In this document: in pieces, positions 10,207 to 21,643 of the stretch | How positions within the stretch are numbered: position 1 is the first letter of the stretch | Layout: the number at the start of each line of letters is the position of its first letter | Assembly: GCA_016201105.1 (NCBI GenBank) | Contig: JACQDN010000056.1 | Location: 1-41,284 of the forward strand | From: Pseudomonadota bacterium | GTDB taxonomy: Bacteria; Pseudomonadota; Alphaproteobacteria; Micropepsales; Micropepsaceae | DNA length: 41,284 nucleotides | Direction: 5' to 3' | The notes under the pieces: generated by a model | Told to the model about the DNA's origin: nothing | The model's input: only the letters and a program-made list of their open reading frames with translations | Databases searched by the model: none | Made by a program: the position numbers and the translations under genes

Positions 10207-10345
10207 CCCTCCCCTTGAGGGAGGGCCGAAATTTGCGAAGCAAATTTCGGGGAGGGGTCATGTTGAGACGCCGCGGCTTGACCCCTCCCCGAAAAATTCT
10301 CTCGCTGCGCTCGCGAATTTATTCGACCCTCCCTCAAGGGGAGGG
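10207..10345. repeat. Palindromic intergenic element, 139 bp
   Basis: Perfect 19-base terminal inverted repeats (10207-10225 and 10327-10345, starting CCCTCCCCTTGAGG) enclose a second palindrome (GAAATTTGCGAAGCAAATTTC-like) and a GGGGAGGGGTCA/TGACCCCTCCCC pair. It ends three bases before the stop codon of the peptidylprolyl isomerase gene. It has the same architecture as 21433-21570. No open frame of its own. Confidence 0.85.
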
Positions 10346-10348
10346 TGG

Positions 10349-10813
10349 TTACTCCACCCGCATCTTAACGATGCTGTCGGGCGTGCCGCTGATGGCGCCG
10401 TTGTTGTGCTCGCCGCCCTTCTTGACGGCGTCGATATGTTCCATGCCTTCCACCACCTTGCCCCAGACCGTGTATTGGCGATTGAGCCACGGCGCGTCCG
10501 CAAAGCAGATAAAGAACTGGCTGTTGGCGCTGTTGGGATCGTTGGTGCGCGCCATGGAAAGCGTGCCGCGGACATGATTTTCGTTGGAGAATTCCGCCTT
10601 CAGGTCGGGCAGATCGGAACCGCCGGAACCAGTGCCCGTCGGATCTCCGGTCTGTGCCATGAAGCCGGGAATGACGCGATGAAACACGATACCATCGTAG
10701 AAACCCTTGCTCGCGAGTTCTTTGACCCGCGCCACGTGATTGGGCGCGAGATCGGGACGAAGCTCGATCACGACGGGGCCGGTTTTCAAGTCCATGCGAA
10801 TGCGTTCAGCCAA
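10349..10813 (-). CDS. Cyclophilin-type peptidyl-prolyl cis-trans isomerase
   Basis: Cytoplasmic cyclophilin of about 154 residues (148 if it begins at ATG 10795). Landmarks: ELRPDLAPNHV, the active-site FYDGIVFHRVIPGFMAQTGDPTGTG with the catalytic Arg, GTLSMARTNDPNSANSQFFI, and W-N-QYTVWGKVVEGM. No signal peptide. The frame is open upstream to 11104, but that part overlaps the nucleotidyltransferase gene and is not cyclophilin-like. The TTG at 10813 has AGAGGA eight bases upstream and is my choice. Known context in alphaproteobacteria: a cyclophilin follows gyrA and coaD and precedes queA, as here. Confidence 0.93.
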   Translation of the reverse strand: MAERIRMDLKTGPVVIELRPDLAPNHVARVKELASKGFYDGIVFHRVIPGFMAQTGDPTGTGSGGSDLPDLKAEFSNENHVRGTLSMARTNDPNSANSQFFICFADAPWLNRQYTVWGKVVEGMEHIDAVKKGGEHNNGAISGTPDSIVKMRVE

Positions 10814-10862
10814 GGTCTCGTTCCTCTCGACGAAAATAAAACTCTCACAATCCGGCTTTTGC

Positions 10863-12062
10863 TCAAGCCGGGCCGCGGCGCGGATCCGATTTGCGGAAAG
10901 CCTGACTGTAGAGCCAGCGCACCGGGCGCCAGAAGGGATAAAGCATTCGCAAGAGCCAGGGAAGCTTCGCGGCTTTGGGATCGCGCCAACCCAAAGTAAG
11001 ACGCGCCTCCTGGCCCCAATAGGCAAAGCCCTGCCCCAGCAGCCAGCGCGAAAGCTCGATGCGTGTCGTACCGAAAGGCATCTCCACCGGCTCGCGTTCG
11101 GCATCGCCCGCCAGCGACTGCACGGCGATCCTGACGAGCCACCTTACGCGCCAGTCGTCTTCCAACTCATTCTTCAGCGCAGCAGGCAACGGCAAACGGA
11201 GAAGTCGTTCGCATAGGAGCAAGGCCTGCGCGGCAGCCCGGCCGGCCCGCAGAGCTTGAGCCCGGCGATAGAGTCTTTCGATTTCGGCCGCATCGGTGCG
11301 CGCCAACAGCGCGCGAATATCGGCGAGCCATTTGAGCCGGAACCACGCATCGCGCGCGCCATGGGCGCAGAGATAGACGAACTGAAGTTCGCGATCGAAG
11401 GTTTCAAGCGAGAGGCCGTCGCCAAGAACGACAGGAACGCCGGCCGCCTTCCGGTCGAAATGTCCCAGTACGGCATCGTTGTTGAAGAGCCGCCAATGCA
11501 GCTCGATTTCGAAGGCGCCATGCAGGACGAAATCCTTGTGATCGCGAAACCAAAGCGCCATTTCCGCTTCGCTGCTGTCTTTGCGAGGCAGCACGCGGCG
11601 ATAACCGTTGCGTGCCAGGAGGTCGCAGGCTTCAACGACTTTCTCTCGCGTCACCAGCAGATCGATGTCCTTGCTGTGGCGCGGCGTCGGTGAACTGTAG
11701 ATCTGCATCCCCAGCGCAACGCCCTTGAGGAAAAGCACATCGATGCCGGCCTTCTCGAACAGGCGACGAAGGCGCGTCGATTCCGCTACCGATGCAAGAT
11801 TGCGCCGAGCGATGACACCCGCCTGCTGCACCAGATCGGCCGCCGCATCCGGTGCGGGTTCCACGCCCGCGCGCCTCAGCGCATCCTGCACCAGGCCGGC
11901 AATGCGATGGCGCCGCGCCATGCGCGCAAACAGGCTCCAGTCGCCGACATCCGCCGCGGCCTGGCGTACGCCTTGCGCACACGCTTCGTCATGGGGCCAG
12001 ATCAGGCACGCGGTCAGAAGCCGGAATTCCGGCAGGGCGATGATTTCATCGGCGTGAACCAC
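10863..12062 (-). CDS. Nucleotidyltransferase-fold protein (PF14907-like)
   Basis: 399 residues. The core resembles the uncharacterised nucleotidyltransferase family: LKGVALGMQIYSS followed by R-SKDIDLLV (residues about 120-137), where the two acidic residues are the expected metal ligands, then FEIELHWRLF with another acidic residue. Downstream is a helical region with RLKWLADI. Proteins of this type often sit near polysaccharide or amino-sugar genes, and the DegT and WecA-like genes lie just downstream here. Substrate unknown. Start is GTG at 12062 with an AAGG-like site. The stop of coaD is 21 bases upstream, so the gene sits within the gyrA-coaD-PPIase series. Confidence 0.8.
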   Translation of the reverse strand: MVHADEIIALPEFRLLTACLIWPHDEACAQGVRQAAADVGDWSLFARMARRHRIAGLVQDALRRAGVEPAPDAAADLVQQAGVIARRNLASVAESTRLRRLFEKAGIDVLFLKGVALGMQIYSSPTPRHSKDIDLLVTREKVVEACDLLARNGYRRVLPRKDSSEAEMALWFRDHKDFVLHGAFEIELHWRLFNNDAVLGHFDRKAAGVPVVLGDGLSLETFDRELQFVYLCAHGARDAWFRLKWLADIRALLARTDAAEIERLYRRAQALRAGRAAAQALLLCERLLRLPLPAALKNELEDDWRVRWLVRIAVQSLAGDAEREPVEMPFGTTRIELSRWLLGQGFAYWGQEARLTLGWRDPKAAKLPWLLRMLYPFWRPVRWLYSQAFRKSDPRRGPA

Positions 12063-12083
12063 TGTGTGTGCCTTGCGGCCGGA

Positions 12084-12590
12084 TTAAATTTTGCCGACCC
12101 GTTCTTTGAGCGCCGTGGCGACATAGGGCGAAGTGAACTGGCTCACGTCACCGCCGAGTTGGGCGATTTCCTTCACCAGTCGCGAAGCGATCGCCTGATG
12201 GCGCGGATCTGCCATGAGAAACACGGTCTCGATTTCGGGACTGAGGCGCTGGTTCATGCCGACCATCTGGAATTCGTATTCGAAGTCCGAGAAGGCGCGC
12301 AGGCCGCGCACGATCACGCTGGCGCCAACCTTCTTCGCGAAATCGACCTGTAGCGTGTTGCTGTACGATTGCACGTCAATCGTCGCGCCGCCTTTGGTGA
12401 GCGCTGCCGCTTCGTGGCGCCACATCGCGACCCGTTCTTCAAGGGAGAACATCGGAGATTTGCCGCTGCCGGTGGCGACGCCGATCACGAGGTGATCGAC
12501 GAGCTTCAGCGCTCGCTTGACGATATCGAGGTGGCCCAAGGTCACGGGATCGAAGGTTCCCGGATAAAGCGCCACACGTCCCTTGCTCAT
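12084..12590 (-). CDS. coaD: Phosphopantetheine adenylyltransferase
   Basis: 168 residues, normal for CoaD, which adenylates 4'-phosphopantetheine to dephospho-CoA (fourth step of CoA synthesis, cytoplasm). Motifs: YPGTFDPVTLGHLDI, a nucleotidyltransferase HxGH-type signature reading T-GH, VIVRGLRAFSDFEYEFQM, and the C-terminal ASRLVKEIAQLGGDVSQF. Located 29 bases downstream of gyrA on the same strand, as in many alphaproteobacteria. Identification is secure. Confidence 0.98.
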   Translation of the reverse strand: MSKGRVALYPGTFDPVTLGHLDIVKRALKLVDHLVIGVATGSGKSPMFSLEERVAMWRHEAAALTKGGATIDVQSYSNTLQVDFAKKVGASVIVRGLRAFSDFEYEFQMVGMNQRLSPEIETVFLMADPRHQAIASRLVKEIAQLGGDVSQFTSPYVATALKERVGKI

Positions 12591-12619
12591 CTGCAGATCC
12601 CCGATTGAAACGCCCCAGC

Positions 12620-15349
12620 TCAGGCCACTGAGCTATCCTCTGCGGAAGCTTCCTCGATACGCTCAACCGATACAACGCGCTCCGGTTCGTCCAAGCGAAA
12701 CACGACAACACCTTGCGCGGCGCGGCCCTGGATGGAGATGCCGCTGACCGGCACGCGGATGGTCTGCCCCGTGTCGCTGATGAGCATGAGATCGTCGGTT
12801 TCCTCGACCGGAAACGCTCCAATGATGCCGTTGTTCTTCTTGCCCATGCCCATGGCGACGATGCCCGAGCCGCCGCGGCCTGTAACGCGATATTCGTAGG
12901 AACTCGAGCGCTTGCCGTAACCGTTGTGCGAGATCGCGAGGATGAACTGTTCCTTCGCGCCCAGCGACGCGTAACGCTCCTGCGTCAACGTTGCCTCCTC
13001 GCCGGCCTCGTCGGCATCATCGTCTTCGACCTGCACTTCTTCTTCGCCGGTCGCGGCGCGCCGTGCGGCATTGGCCTGCTTGAGATAAGCGCGCGCCTCG
13101 GCCGTCGTCGCATCCATGTGATGCAGGAGCGAGAGACTCACCACTTCGTCGCCGCTGGCGAGCTTGACGCCGCGCACGCCGGTGGATTCGCGGCCCTTGA
13201 ACACGCGCACGTCCGTCAGCGGGAAACGGATGCATTTGCCGCCCCGCGTCGTCAGCAGCACATCGTCTTGATCGGTGCAGATCTGCACGCCGACGATACC
13301 GTCGGGCGCATCGAGTTTCATCGCGATCTTGCCGTTGCGATTGATGCTGACGAAGTCGGAAAGCTCGTTGCGCCGTACGTCGCCCGATTTGGTGGCGAAC
13401 ACGACGTTCAGCCTCTCCCACTGCGCTTCATCTTCGGGCAGCGGCAGAATCGTCGTGATGCGTTCGCCTCCGGACAGGGGCAGGATATTCACCATGGCCT
13501 TGCCGCGACCTTGGATGCTGGCCTCCGGCAGACGCCAGACTTTCAGCTTGTAAGCCATGCCGGTGGAAGAGAAGAACACCAGCGGGGCGTGGGTCGAAGC
13601 GACGAAGATGTTGGTGACAAAATCTTCCTCGCGCGTCGCCATGCCCGAACGGCCTTTTCCGCCGCGCCCCTGCACGCGGTACTCCGCGATCGGCACGCGC
13701 TTGATGTAGCCGGCATGGGTGACGGTGATGGCAACCTCTTCGCGCTCGATCAGCGCTTCGTCTTCGATCTCGACTTCGGCGTCCACCAGCTCGGTCAGGC
13801 GCGGCGTCGCGAATTCGGCTTTGATTTCGCCAAGCTCGATGCGGACAATTTGCATCACGCGGGCGCGGCTGCGCAGAATATCGAGATACTCCCGGATCGC
13901 CTCGCCGAGCTTTGTCGCTTCCTCGTTGATTTCGTCGCGGCCAAGCGCTGTCAGCCGCTGCAAGCGCAGATCGAGAATGGCCTTGGCTTGTTCTTCCGAA
14001 AGCTTGATGGTGCCGTCTTCAGCCACGGTGTGGCGCGGGTCGGCAATGAGTGCGACCAACGGACCGACATCCTTGGCCGGCCATGCCTTTGCCATCAATT
14101 GCTCGCGCGCGGCAGCGGCATCGGACGCCTTGCGGATCAGTGCGATCACTTCGTCGATATTGGCGACAGCGACGGCGAGACCCACCAAGACAGGGCCGCG
14201 ATCGCGCGCCTTGCCGAGTTCGTAACGCGTGCGGCGGGTGACCACTTCCTCGCGGAAGGCGACAAACGCGCCGATCATGTCCTTCAGATTGAGAAGCTGC
14301 GGACGGCCGTCGTTCAGCGCCAACATGTTGACGCCGAAGCTCGTCTGCAGTTCGGAGAAGCGGTAGAGCTGGTTCAGCACGACGTCCGACGAGGCATCGC
14401 GTTTCAGCTCGATCACCACGCGCATGCCGTGACGGTCGCTTTCGTCGCGAATATCCGAGATGCCTTCGATGCGCTTGTCGCGCACCAGTTCGGCGATCTT
14501 CTCCTGCATGCGCGCCTTGTTCACCTGATAGGGAATCTCGGTGACGATGATGGCTTCGCGGTCTTTGCGGATTTCCTCGACGTGGCAGCGCGACCGCATC
14601 AGGATCGAGCCGCGCCCGCGCGCCAAGGCGCCGCGCGCCGCCTGCTTGCCGATCAGGAGCCCGCGGGTGGGGAAATCCGGCCCCGGCACGATCTCGGTCA
14701 GCGCGTCCATTCCGATGGAAGGGTCCTCGATGTAGGCAAGGCACGCGTCGATCACTTCGCCCAAATTGTGCGGTGGAATGTTGGTCGCCATGCCCACGGC
14801 GATGCCGCTGGCGCCGTTGACGAGCAGATTGGGATAGCGCGCCGGCAGAACGACCGGCTCGCGCTCGGAGCCGTCGTAATTGTCCTGGAATTCGACAGTG
14901 TCCTTGTCGATGTCGTCGGTGAGCGAATGGGCGATCTTGGCGCGGCGCGCCTCGGTGTAGCGCATCGCCGCCGGTTCATCGCCGTCCACAGAGCCGAAAT
15001 TACCCTGCCCGTCGACCAGCGGCACGCGCATGGAGAATTCCTGCGCCAGGCGCACCAAGGCGTCGTAGATCGATTGGTCGCCGTGCGGGTGATACTTGCC
15101 CATCACATCGCCGACGATGAGCGCGCATTTGCGGTAGGGCTTGTTCCAGTCGCGCCCGTTCTCGTGCATCGAATAGAGGATGCGCCGATGCACGGGCTTA
15201 AGACCGTCGCGCACGTCGGGCAGCGCGCGGCTCACGATCACGCTCATCGCGTAGTCGAGATAGGACCGGCGCAGTTCGTCTTCGATGGCAATCGGGCTTA
15301 TGCCGGTGCCGCCTTGGGGCGGGCTGGCCGAAGCCGGTGTATCGCTCAA
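12620..15349 (-). CDS. gyrA: DNA gyrase subunit A
   Basis: 909 residues. GyrA cuts and rejoins DNA in the A2B2 gyrase. [23 protein letters not shown] opens the breakage-reunion domain, catalytic Tyr131 is in AAMRYTEAR, and the GyrA box QGRGGKG near residue 570 separates it from ParC. The C-terminal propeller carries an acidic insert ([16 protein letters not shown]) of the kind seen in alphaproteobacterial GyrA. At the quinolone-determining positions it reads GDQSIYD: Gln92 aligns with E. coli Ser83, while Asp96 (E. coli Asp87) is kept. Start is TTG at 15349, supported by GAGGAG about eight bases upstream; there is no better ATG nearby. First gene of the gyrA-coaD-NTase-PPIase series. Confidence 0.98.
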   Translation of the reverse strand: MSDTPASASPPQGGTGISPIAIEDELRRSYLDYAMSVIVSRALPDVRDGLKPVHRRILYSMHENGRDWNKPYRKCALIVGDVMGKYHPHGDQSIYDALVRLAQEFSMRVPLVDGQGNFGSVDGDEPAAMRYTEARRAKIAHSLTDDIDKDTVEFQDNYDGSEREPVVLPARYPNLLVNGASGIAVGMATNIPPHNLGEVIDACLAYIEDPSIGMDALTEIVPGPDFPTRGLLIGKQAARGALARGRGSILMRSRCHVEEIRKDREAIIVTEIPYQVNKARMQEKIAELVRDKRIEGISDIRDESDRHGMRVVIELKRDASSDVVLNQLYRFSELQTSFGVNMLALNDGRPQLLNLKDMIGAFVAFREEVVTRRTRYELGKARDRGPVLVGLAVAVANIDEVIALIRKASDAAAAREQLMAKAWPAKDVGPLVALIADPRHTVAEDGTIKLSEEQAKAILDLRLQRLTALGRDEINEEATKLGEAIREYLDILRSRARVMQIVRIELGEIKAEFATPRLTELVDAEVEIEDEALIEREEVAITVTHAGYIKRVPIAEYRVQGRGGKGRSGMATREEDFVTNIFVASTHAPLVFFSSTGMAYKLKVWRLPEASIQGRGKAMVNILPLSGGERITTILPLPEDEAQWERLNVVFATKSGDVRRNELSDFVSINRNGKIAMKLDAPDGIVGVQICTDQDDVLLTTRGGKCIRFPLTDVRVFKGRESTGVRGVKLASGDEVVSLSLLHHMDATTAEARAYLKQANAARRAATGEEEVQVEDDDADEAGEEATLTQERYASLGAKEQFILAISHNGYGKRSSSYEYRVTGRGGSGIVAMGMGKKNNGIIGAFPVEETDDLMLISDTGQTIRVPVSGISIQGRAAQGVVVFRLDEPERVVSVERIEEASAEDSSVA

Positions 15350-15566
15350 AACCTACTCCTCAAAGGACGCCTCAAACGGCCACAAAAAGGGGGTTTGTGT
15401 GCGGCCGCGAACGGGCTGAATTTGCTTTGGATTTTCTAGCATTTTAGGGGACGATTCGGCCAGCAAAAGTGTCGCGAACACGGGGGCGTTTCGACGCTGA
15501 TTTTGGAGGGGTTTTGGGGCCTGAAATGGCCTGCAGTTTGGGCTTCGATTTACTACCCAAAACGCT

Positions 15567-15607
15567 CGTCATGGCCGGGCTTGTCCCGGACAAGCCCGGC
15601 CATGACG
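15567..15607. repeat. Perfect 20-base-arm palindrome, GTCATGGCCGGG type
   Basis: Arms of 20 bases around a single C. It lies 33 bases after the ssb stop, with GTTTT following on the minus strand, so it may end ssb transcription. Half copies of the same motif occur near 25028 and at both ends of 37521-37679. The remainder of the 290-base gap between gyrA and ssb shows no gene. Confidence 0.75.
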
Positions 15608-15639
15608 GAGTTTAAGTGGTAGAAAACTGGTGCCGCTCC

Positions 15640-16092
15640 CTAAAACGGAATCTCGTCGTCCATTTCGCTGCGGTCGAAATTGGACACTGCCGGCTGGCTG
15701 CCGCCACGCCCGCTGATCGCGGCCTGGCCGCCGCCTTCGCCGCGCGAATCCAGCATCACCAGTTCGCCGCGGAAGTTCTGCACGACGACTTCGGTCGAAT
15801 ACTTCTCGGCGCCGTCCTTGTCGGTCCATTTGCGCGTCTGCAGCGCGCCTTCCAGATAGATCTTCGAACCTTTGCGCAAATATTTCTCGGCGACATCGGC
15901 GAGGTTCTTGTTGAAGATCACCACACGATGCCACTCGGTCTTTTCCTTGCGTTCGCCGCTGGCCTTATCCCGCCACGTTTCGCTGGTGGCGACTGACAGA
16001 TTCACCACCGGATCGCCCGACGTCATCCGCCGCACCTCGGGGTCCTTCCCGAGATTGCCCACCAAAATCACCTTGTTGACACTTCCTGCCAT
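15640..16092 (-). CDS. ssb: Single-stranded DNA-binding protein
   Basis: 150 residues. One OB fold (residues about 3-110) with [19 protein letters not shown] at the start, ETWRDK and WHRVVIF in the core, and a Gly-rich linker ending in the acidic DDEIPF tip that recruits repair and replication partners. The frame extends to 16110, but ATG 16092 (MAGSVNK) is the family start and has GAAGGA seven bases upstream. Divergent from uvrA across a shared SOS box, so probably partly LexA-regulated. Confidence 0.98.
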   Translation of the reverse strand: MAGSVNKVILVGNLGKDPEVRRMTSGDPVVNLSVATSETWRDKASGERKEKTEWHRVVIFNKNLADVAEKYLRKGSKIYLEGALQTRKWTDKDGAEKYSTEVVVQNFRGELVMLDSRGEGGGQAAISGRGGSQPAVSNFDRSEMDDEIPF

Positions 16093-16170
16093 TGTCCGTC
16101 CTTCCCGCACCCATCAAGGGGCGCACACTAGCTTCCGGACCTCAAAGCCGGTTGCTGAAACGCTCCCTTC

Positions 16171-16185
16171 GTTCTTATTATGTTC
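16171..16185. promoter_or_regulatory. LexA (SOS) box, GTTC-N7-GTTC
   Basis: GTTCTTATTATGTTC is an exact match to the direct-repeat LexA operator of alphaproteobacteria. It sits about 80 bases upstream of ssb and 190 upstream of uvrA, between the divergent genes, where it could control both. The rest of 16093-16375 shows no gene. Confidence 0.85.
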
Positions 16186-16375
16186 TTATCGAGTCGAGTC
16201 AATCCCCAGCAAAGAAAGAGGTTCCTTCCATGGGCCTTGGCGACCCTGGCGCTCAGCGCCCTGCCTTCCTATTTATGGCCGCTAAGCCGGCCATTTTGAC
16301 GGCCCCCTTCATGACAGACGCGCGGTTGCTGTGACCAGACGGACCAGCCAAAGTGTGCGTTTGGACCGGGAAAAA

Positions 16376-19267
<2,892 letters not shown>

Positions 19268-19280
19268 CGGTGTGTAATAA

Positions 19281-19530
19281 TCGCCTCCCCCTCGTGGGCA
19301 GGGCAATCGCATATGGAATCTTGGCGCGGATTTCCGGTGTTTCTGCGGAGAAGCGCCGGCGAGATATTTTTGTCGCGCGCAATTTCGGAATCGGAGCGCG
19401 GTGCTGTGCGCAATATTCGAATCTGGACCGACCGAATGCGACCGCCAGCGTGCCCAGCGAGCGAGCCCAAGCCTTGGCTGCAGACACACAAATTCCATAT
19501 GCGATTGCCCTGCCCACGAGGGGGAGGTGA
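19281..19530. mobile_element. MITE-like element, 250 bp, 39-base terminal inverted repeats
   Basis: Left arm 19281-19319 and right arm 19492-19530 match over 39 bases with one mismatch (both carry CTCGTGGGCAGGGCAATCG). The 170-base interior has no gene. It begins 13 bases after the uvrA stop and ends on the base next to the stop codon of the convergent gene. No flanking target duplication could be recognised. It may also act as a two-way terminator. Confidence 0.75.
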
Positions 19531-20442
19531 TTAAGCGGTATCCCCCGCCGGCTCGGCTCCCGGCGGCACCAGGGCGCGGTAGGCGATGGCGCTGGAGGTG
19601 AAGATCAAGCCGTAGACGATCGGCGATACCAGGAAATTCAGTCCCATCAGAAGGGGAAGGTGGTCGAGAATGACCCCCATCCGCTTGGCCAGGAAATGCA
19701 TATACGTCGCCTGGTCCTTCATCGCCTCCGGCGGCGTGATCAACGATTCCGTTCCCAGAATGGCTGTCTGAACGGCCACCAGCAAAAGCCCCACCGGAAC
19801 GAGCGTGAGAACGGATATGAGAAAAATCCGCCAGAAATTGCCTTTGGTGAGAAGCCAGCTGCGTATGACGCCGACCCTGCCCTCGGCGACCGTCGCGGGC
19901 ACGGCCAGAAAGGCCAGCCGAACCATCCAATAGGCCATGAGCACCATGGCCACGAGCTGCAGGAAGGCGAGAACCAATGGCGCGACGGCCGTCGACGATT
20001 GGCCGGCCGTGGCGGACGCGGTCGCGGCAATGACCTGGGCCGCCAGATAGAAAACGATGGCGAACAGCATGGCGATGCCGACGAGCGTCAAATAGGTTCC
20101 AAACACGCGAAACGTCGCCGGGCCAAGAGTGAATTGCGCGATGACGGGGCCGGATTTTTTCAGGCCGATCGCTTCGCTGGTCACCGCCACGCCCGCGACG
20201 GCGAGCAGGAAGAACGAGATAAGTTCGTATCCCAGCAAGTTGCTCAGGATCGAGGGAGCGGCCTGCGCGTTGGCGTTGGCGAAAAGATCCACGATCCCCG
20301 CATAGGTGGGCTTGAGCAGAAAGAATCCGCTGATGGCGGTCAACGCCGCCGGTATCCAGACGACGCCGATGATTGTCCCCAAATGACCGAAGGTGAAACT
20401 GTAGGCGTAGCTGACCGTCTTCCAGACAGGAATCTTGTTCAC
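19531..20442 (-). CDS. Multi-pass membrane protein, paralogue of the 20453 gene
   Basis: 303 residues with about six hydrophobic segments (near 20-45, 70-90, 115-140, 150-180, 205-230 and 270-295). Function unknown. It begins (V/M)NKIPVWKTVSYAYSF, matching MQKIPLEKTIGAAYRFF of the upstream neighbour, and shares the central FL-VPATVAEG...LTKGNFWRI block with it. The frame is open to 20460, but GTG 20442 is preferred: it aligns with the neighbour's start and has AAGGA six bases upstream, made partly from the neighbour's TAA. The two genes are 10 bases apart and surely one operon. Confidence 0.78.
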   Translation of the reverse strand: MNKIPVWKTVSYAYSFTFGHLGTIIGVVWIPAALTAISGFFLLKPTYAGIVDLFANANAQAAPSILSNLLGYELISFFLLAVAGVAVTSEAIGLKKSGPVIAQFTLGPATFRVFGTYLTLVGIAMLFAIVFYLAAQVIAATASATAGQSSTAVAPLVLAFLQLVAMVLMAYWMVRLAFLAVPATVAEGRVGVIRSWLLTKGNFWRIFLISVLTLVPVGLLLVAVQTAILGTESLITPPEAMKDQATYMHFLAKRMGVILDHLPLLMGLNFLVSPIVYGLIFTSSAIAYRALVPPGAEPAGDTA

Positions 20443-20452
20443 AAAACCATCC

Positions 20453-21361
20453 TTAGGCACCCGCGGGCGGCGAAGCCGGAACCACGGCGCGATAGGCGCT
20501 TCCTACCGCTCCGAACCACAGGCCATACAGCGCAAGGTTCTGGATGACAACGTAGAGGATAATCCCGGGCAGCAGGGTGGACATGAACATCGACACGAAG
20601 CGCACGACCTCTTCCGGCGAAGGATGATCATGTGGCGCCTGTCCGATGATCGCCGCCAGAGAGCCCATTGTGACGATGGAGAAGATCGTGCCGCTGACGA
20701 AACCGACCGGAATGACGATCATCAGCCAGATCAGCACGATGCGCCAGAAACTGCCGCGGCCGAGCGCCCAGGCGCGCGAGAAGCTGATGCGCTCTTCCGC
20801 CACGACGACGGCCGGCAGGAAGAAGAAGAGCCGCACGGCGCTGTAGAGGATCACGCAGATCGCGCCGACGATGACGACGGCGTCGAGCAATCCCGAGATG
20901 AGCTTGGAATCCAGCATGCGGCCGGCGAGGACGATGGCCACGCACACCAGCGCGACCGCCACGATCAGCGCGATCATGGCAAGGGTGAAGAGGATGCGCG
21001 CTCCCACCATCCGCCACACCGGCGCGCCGAGCGAAAAGTAGATGAGCGTCGGCCCATGCGTCATGCCGAGCGCGCGTTGCATGAGGCCCACGGAGATCAT
21101 CGCGCTGAGCACGATGCTGATGAGGACGATCAGTGGATTGATCGCGAGGAACAGCGGAACCAGCGCCGTGATCTCGGCGGGATCGAGATGGCGAAGATCG
21201 CCGTGGAGGAAAGAGGCCGGCAAGACGGCGTAGACCACCGCGCCGATGATCACGAGCGACAACAGCAGTGGAAACCACACCGTGCCCAGGATCGAAAGAA
21301 TGTTCGAGAAGAAAAAGCGGTAGGCCGCCCCGATTGTCTTCTCCAATGGAATCTTCTGCAT
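20453..21361 (-). CDS. Multi-pass membrane protein, paralogue of the 19531 gene
   Basis: 302 residues, about six hydrophobic segments. The sequence plan matches the downstream neighbour and, more weakly, the protein at 6915-7763: an N-terminal KTIGAAYRFFFSNILSILG lead, a hairpin of membrane helices, and a central RLFFFLPAVVVAEERISF...ALGRGSFWRIVLIW block. I do not know the family's function. First gene of a two-gene operon; ATG start with a GGGGGGCG stretch upstream. Confidence 0.78.
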   Translation of the reverse strand: MQKIPLEKTIGAAYRFFFSNILSILGTVWFPLLLSLVIIGAVVYAVLPASFLHGDLRHLDPAEITALVPLFLAINPLIVLISIVLSAMISVGLMQRALGMTHGPTLIYFSLGAPVWRMVGARILFTLAMIALIVAVALVCVAIVLAGRMLDSKLISGLLDAVVIVGAICVILYSAVRLFFFLPAVVVAEERISFSRAWALGRGSFWRIVLIWLMIVIPVGFVSGTIFSIVTMGSLAAIIGQAPHDHPSPEEVVRFVSMFMSTLLPGIILYVVIQNLALYGLWFGAVGSAYRAVVPASPPAGA

Positions 21362-21432
21362 GGCAACGCCCCCCCAAAGACGAGTCCTGGGGGGACACTA
21401 GAGGATGTTTGAGGCATTTCCGAGGAGACCTA

Positions 21433-21570
21433 CCCTCCCCTTGAGGGAGGGCCGAAATTTCCCGCGAACGCAGTGAGCAGGGAATTTCGGGGAGGGGGGA
21501 TTCTGCGGCAGTGCGGCATGACCCCTCCCCGAATTTGCTGTGCAAATTCGACCCTCCCTCAAGGGGAGGG
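21433..21570. repeat. Palindromic intergenic element, 138 bp
   Basis: Same 19-base perfect terminal inverted repeats as the element at 10207 (starting CCCTCCCCTTGAGG), with an internal GGGGAGGGG/CCCCTCCCC pair and GAATTTGCTGTGCAAATTC. It occupies the divergent gap between the membrane-protein operon and the first amidase. Confidence 0.85.
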
Positions 21571-21643
21571 TGGCTGTCGTGACAGTCTGTCAGGGCGCCG
21601 CTAAGGTCGAAAAAAATCACTGGCCAAAGGGAATGGGTGAGGA

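Noticed and set aside
10207..10345. CRISPR array or phage att site
   Set aside because: Inverted rather than direct repeats, no regular spacers, and no cas or integrase gene in the window.
12620..15349. ParC rather than GyrA
   Set aside because: The QGRGGKG GyrA box, the acidic C-terminal insert and coaD linkage fit GyrA, although GDQSIYD is ParC-like.
12713..15439. A 908-codon open frame on the plus strand over gyrA
   Set aside because: It is antisense to an unmistakable gyrA and only reflects the high G+C codon pattern; the translation has His/Arg/Asp-rich low-complexity composition and no family motifs.
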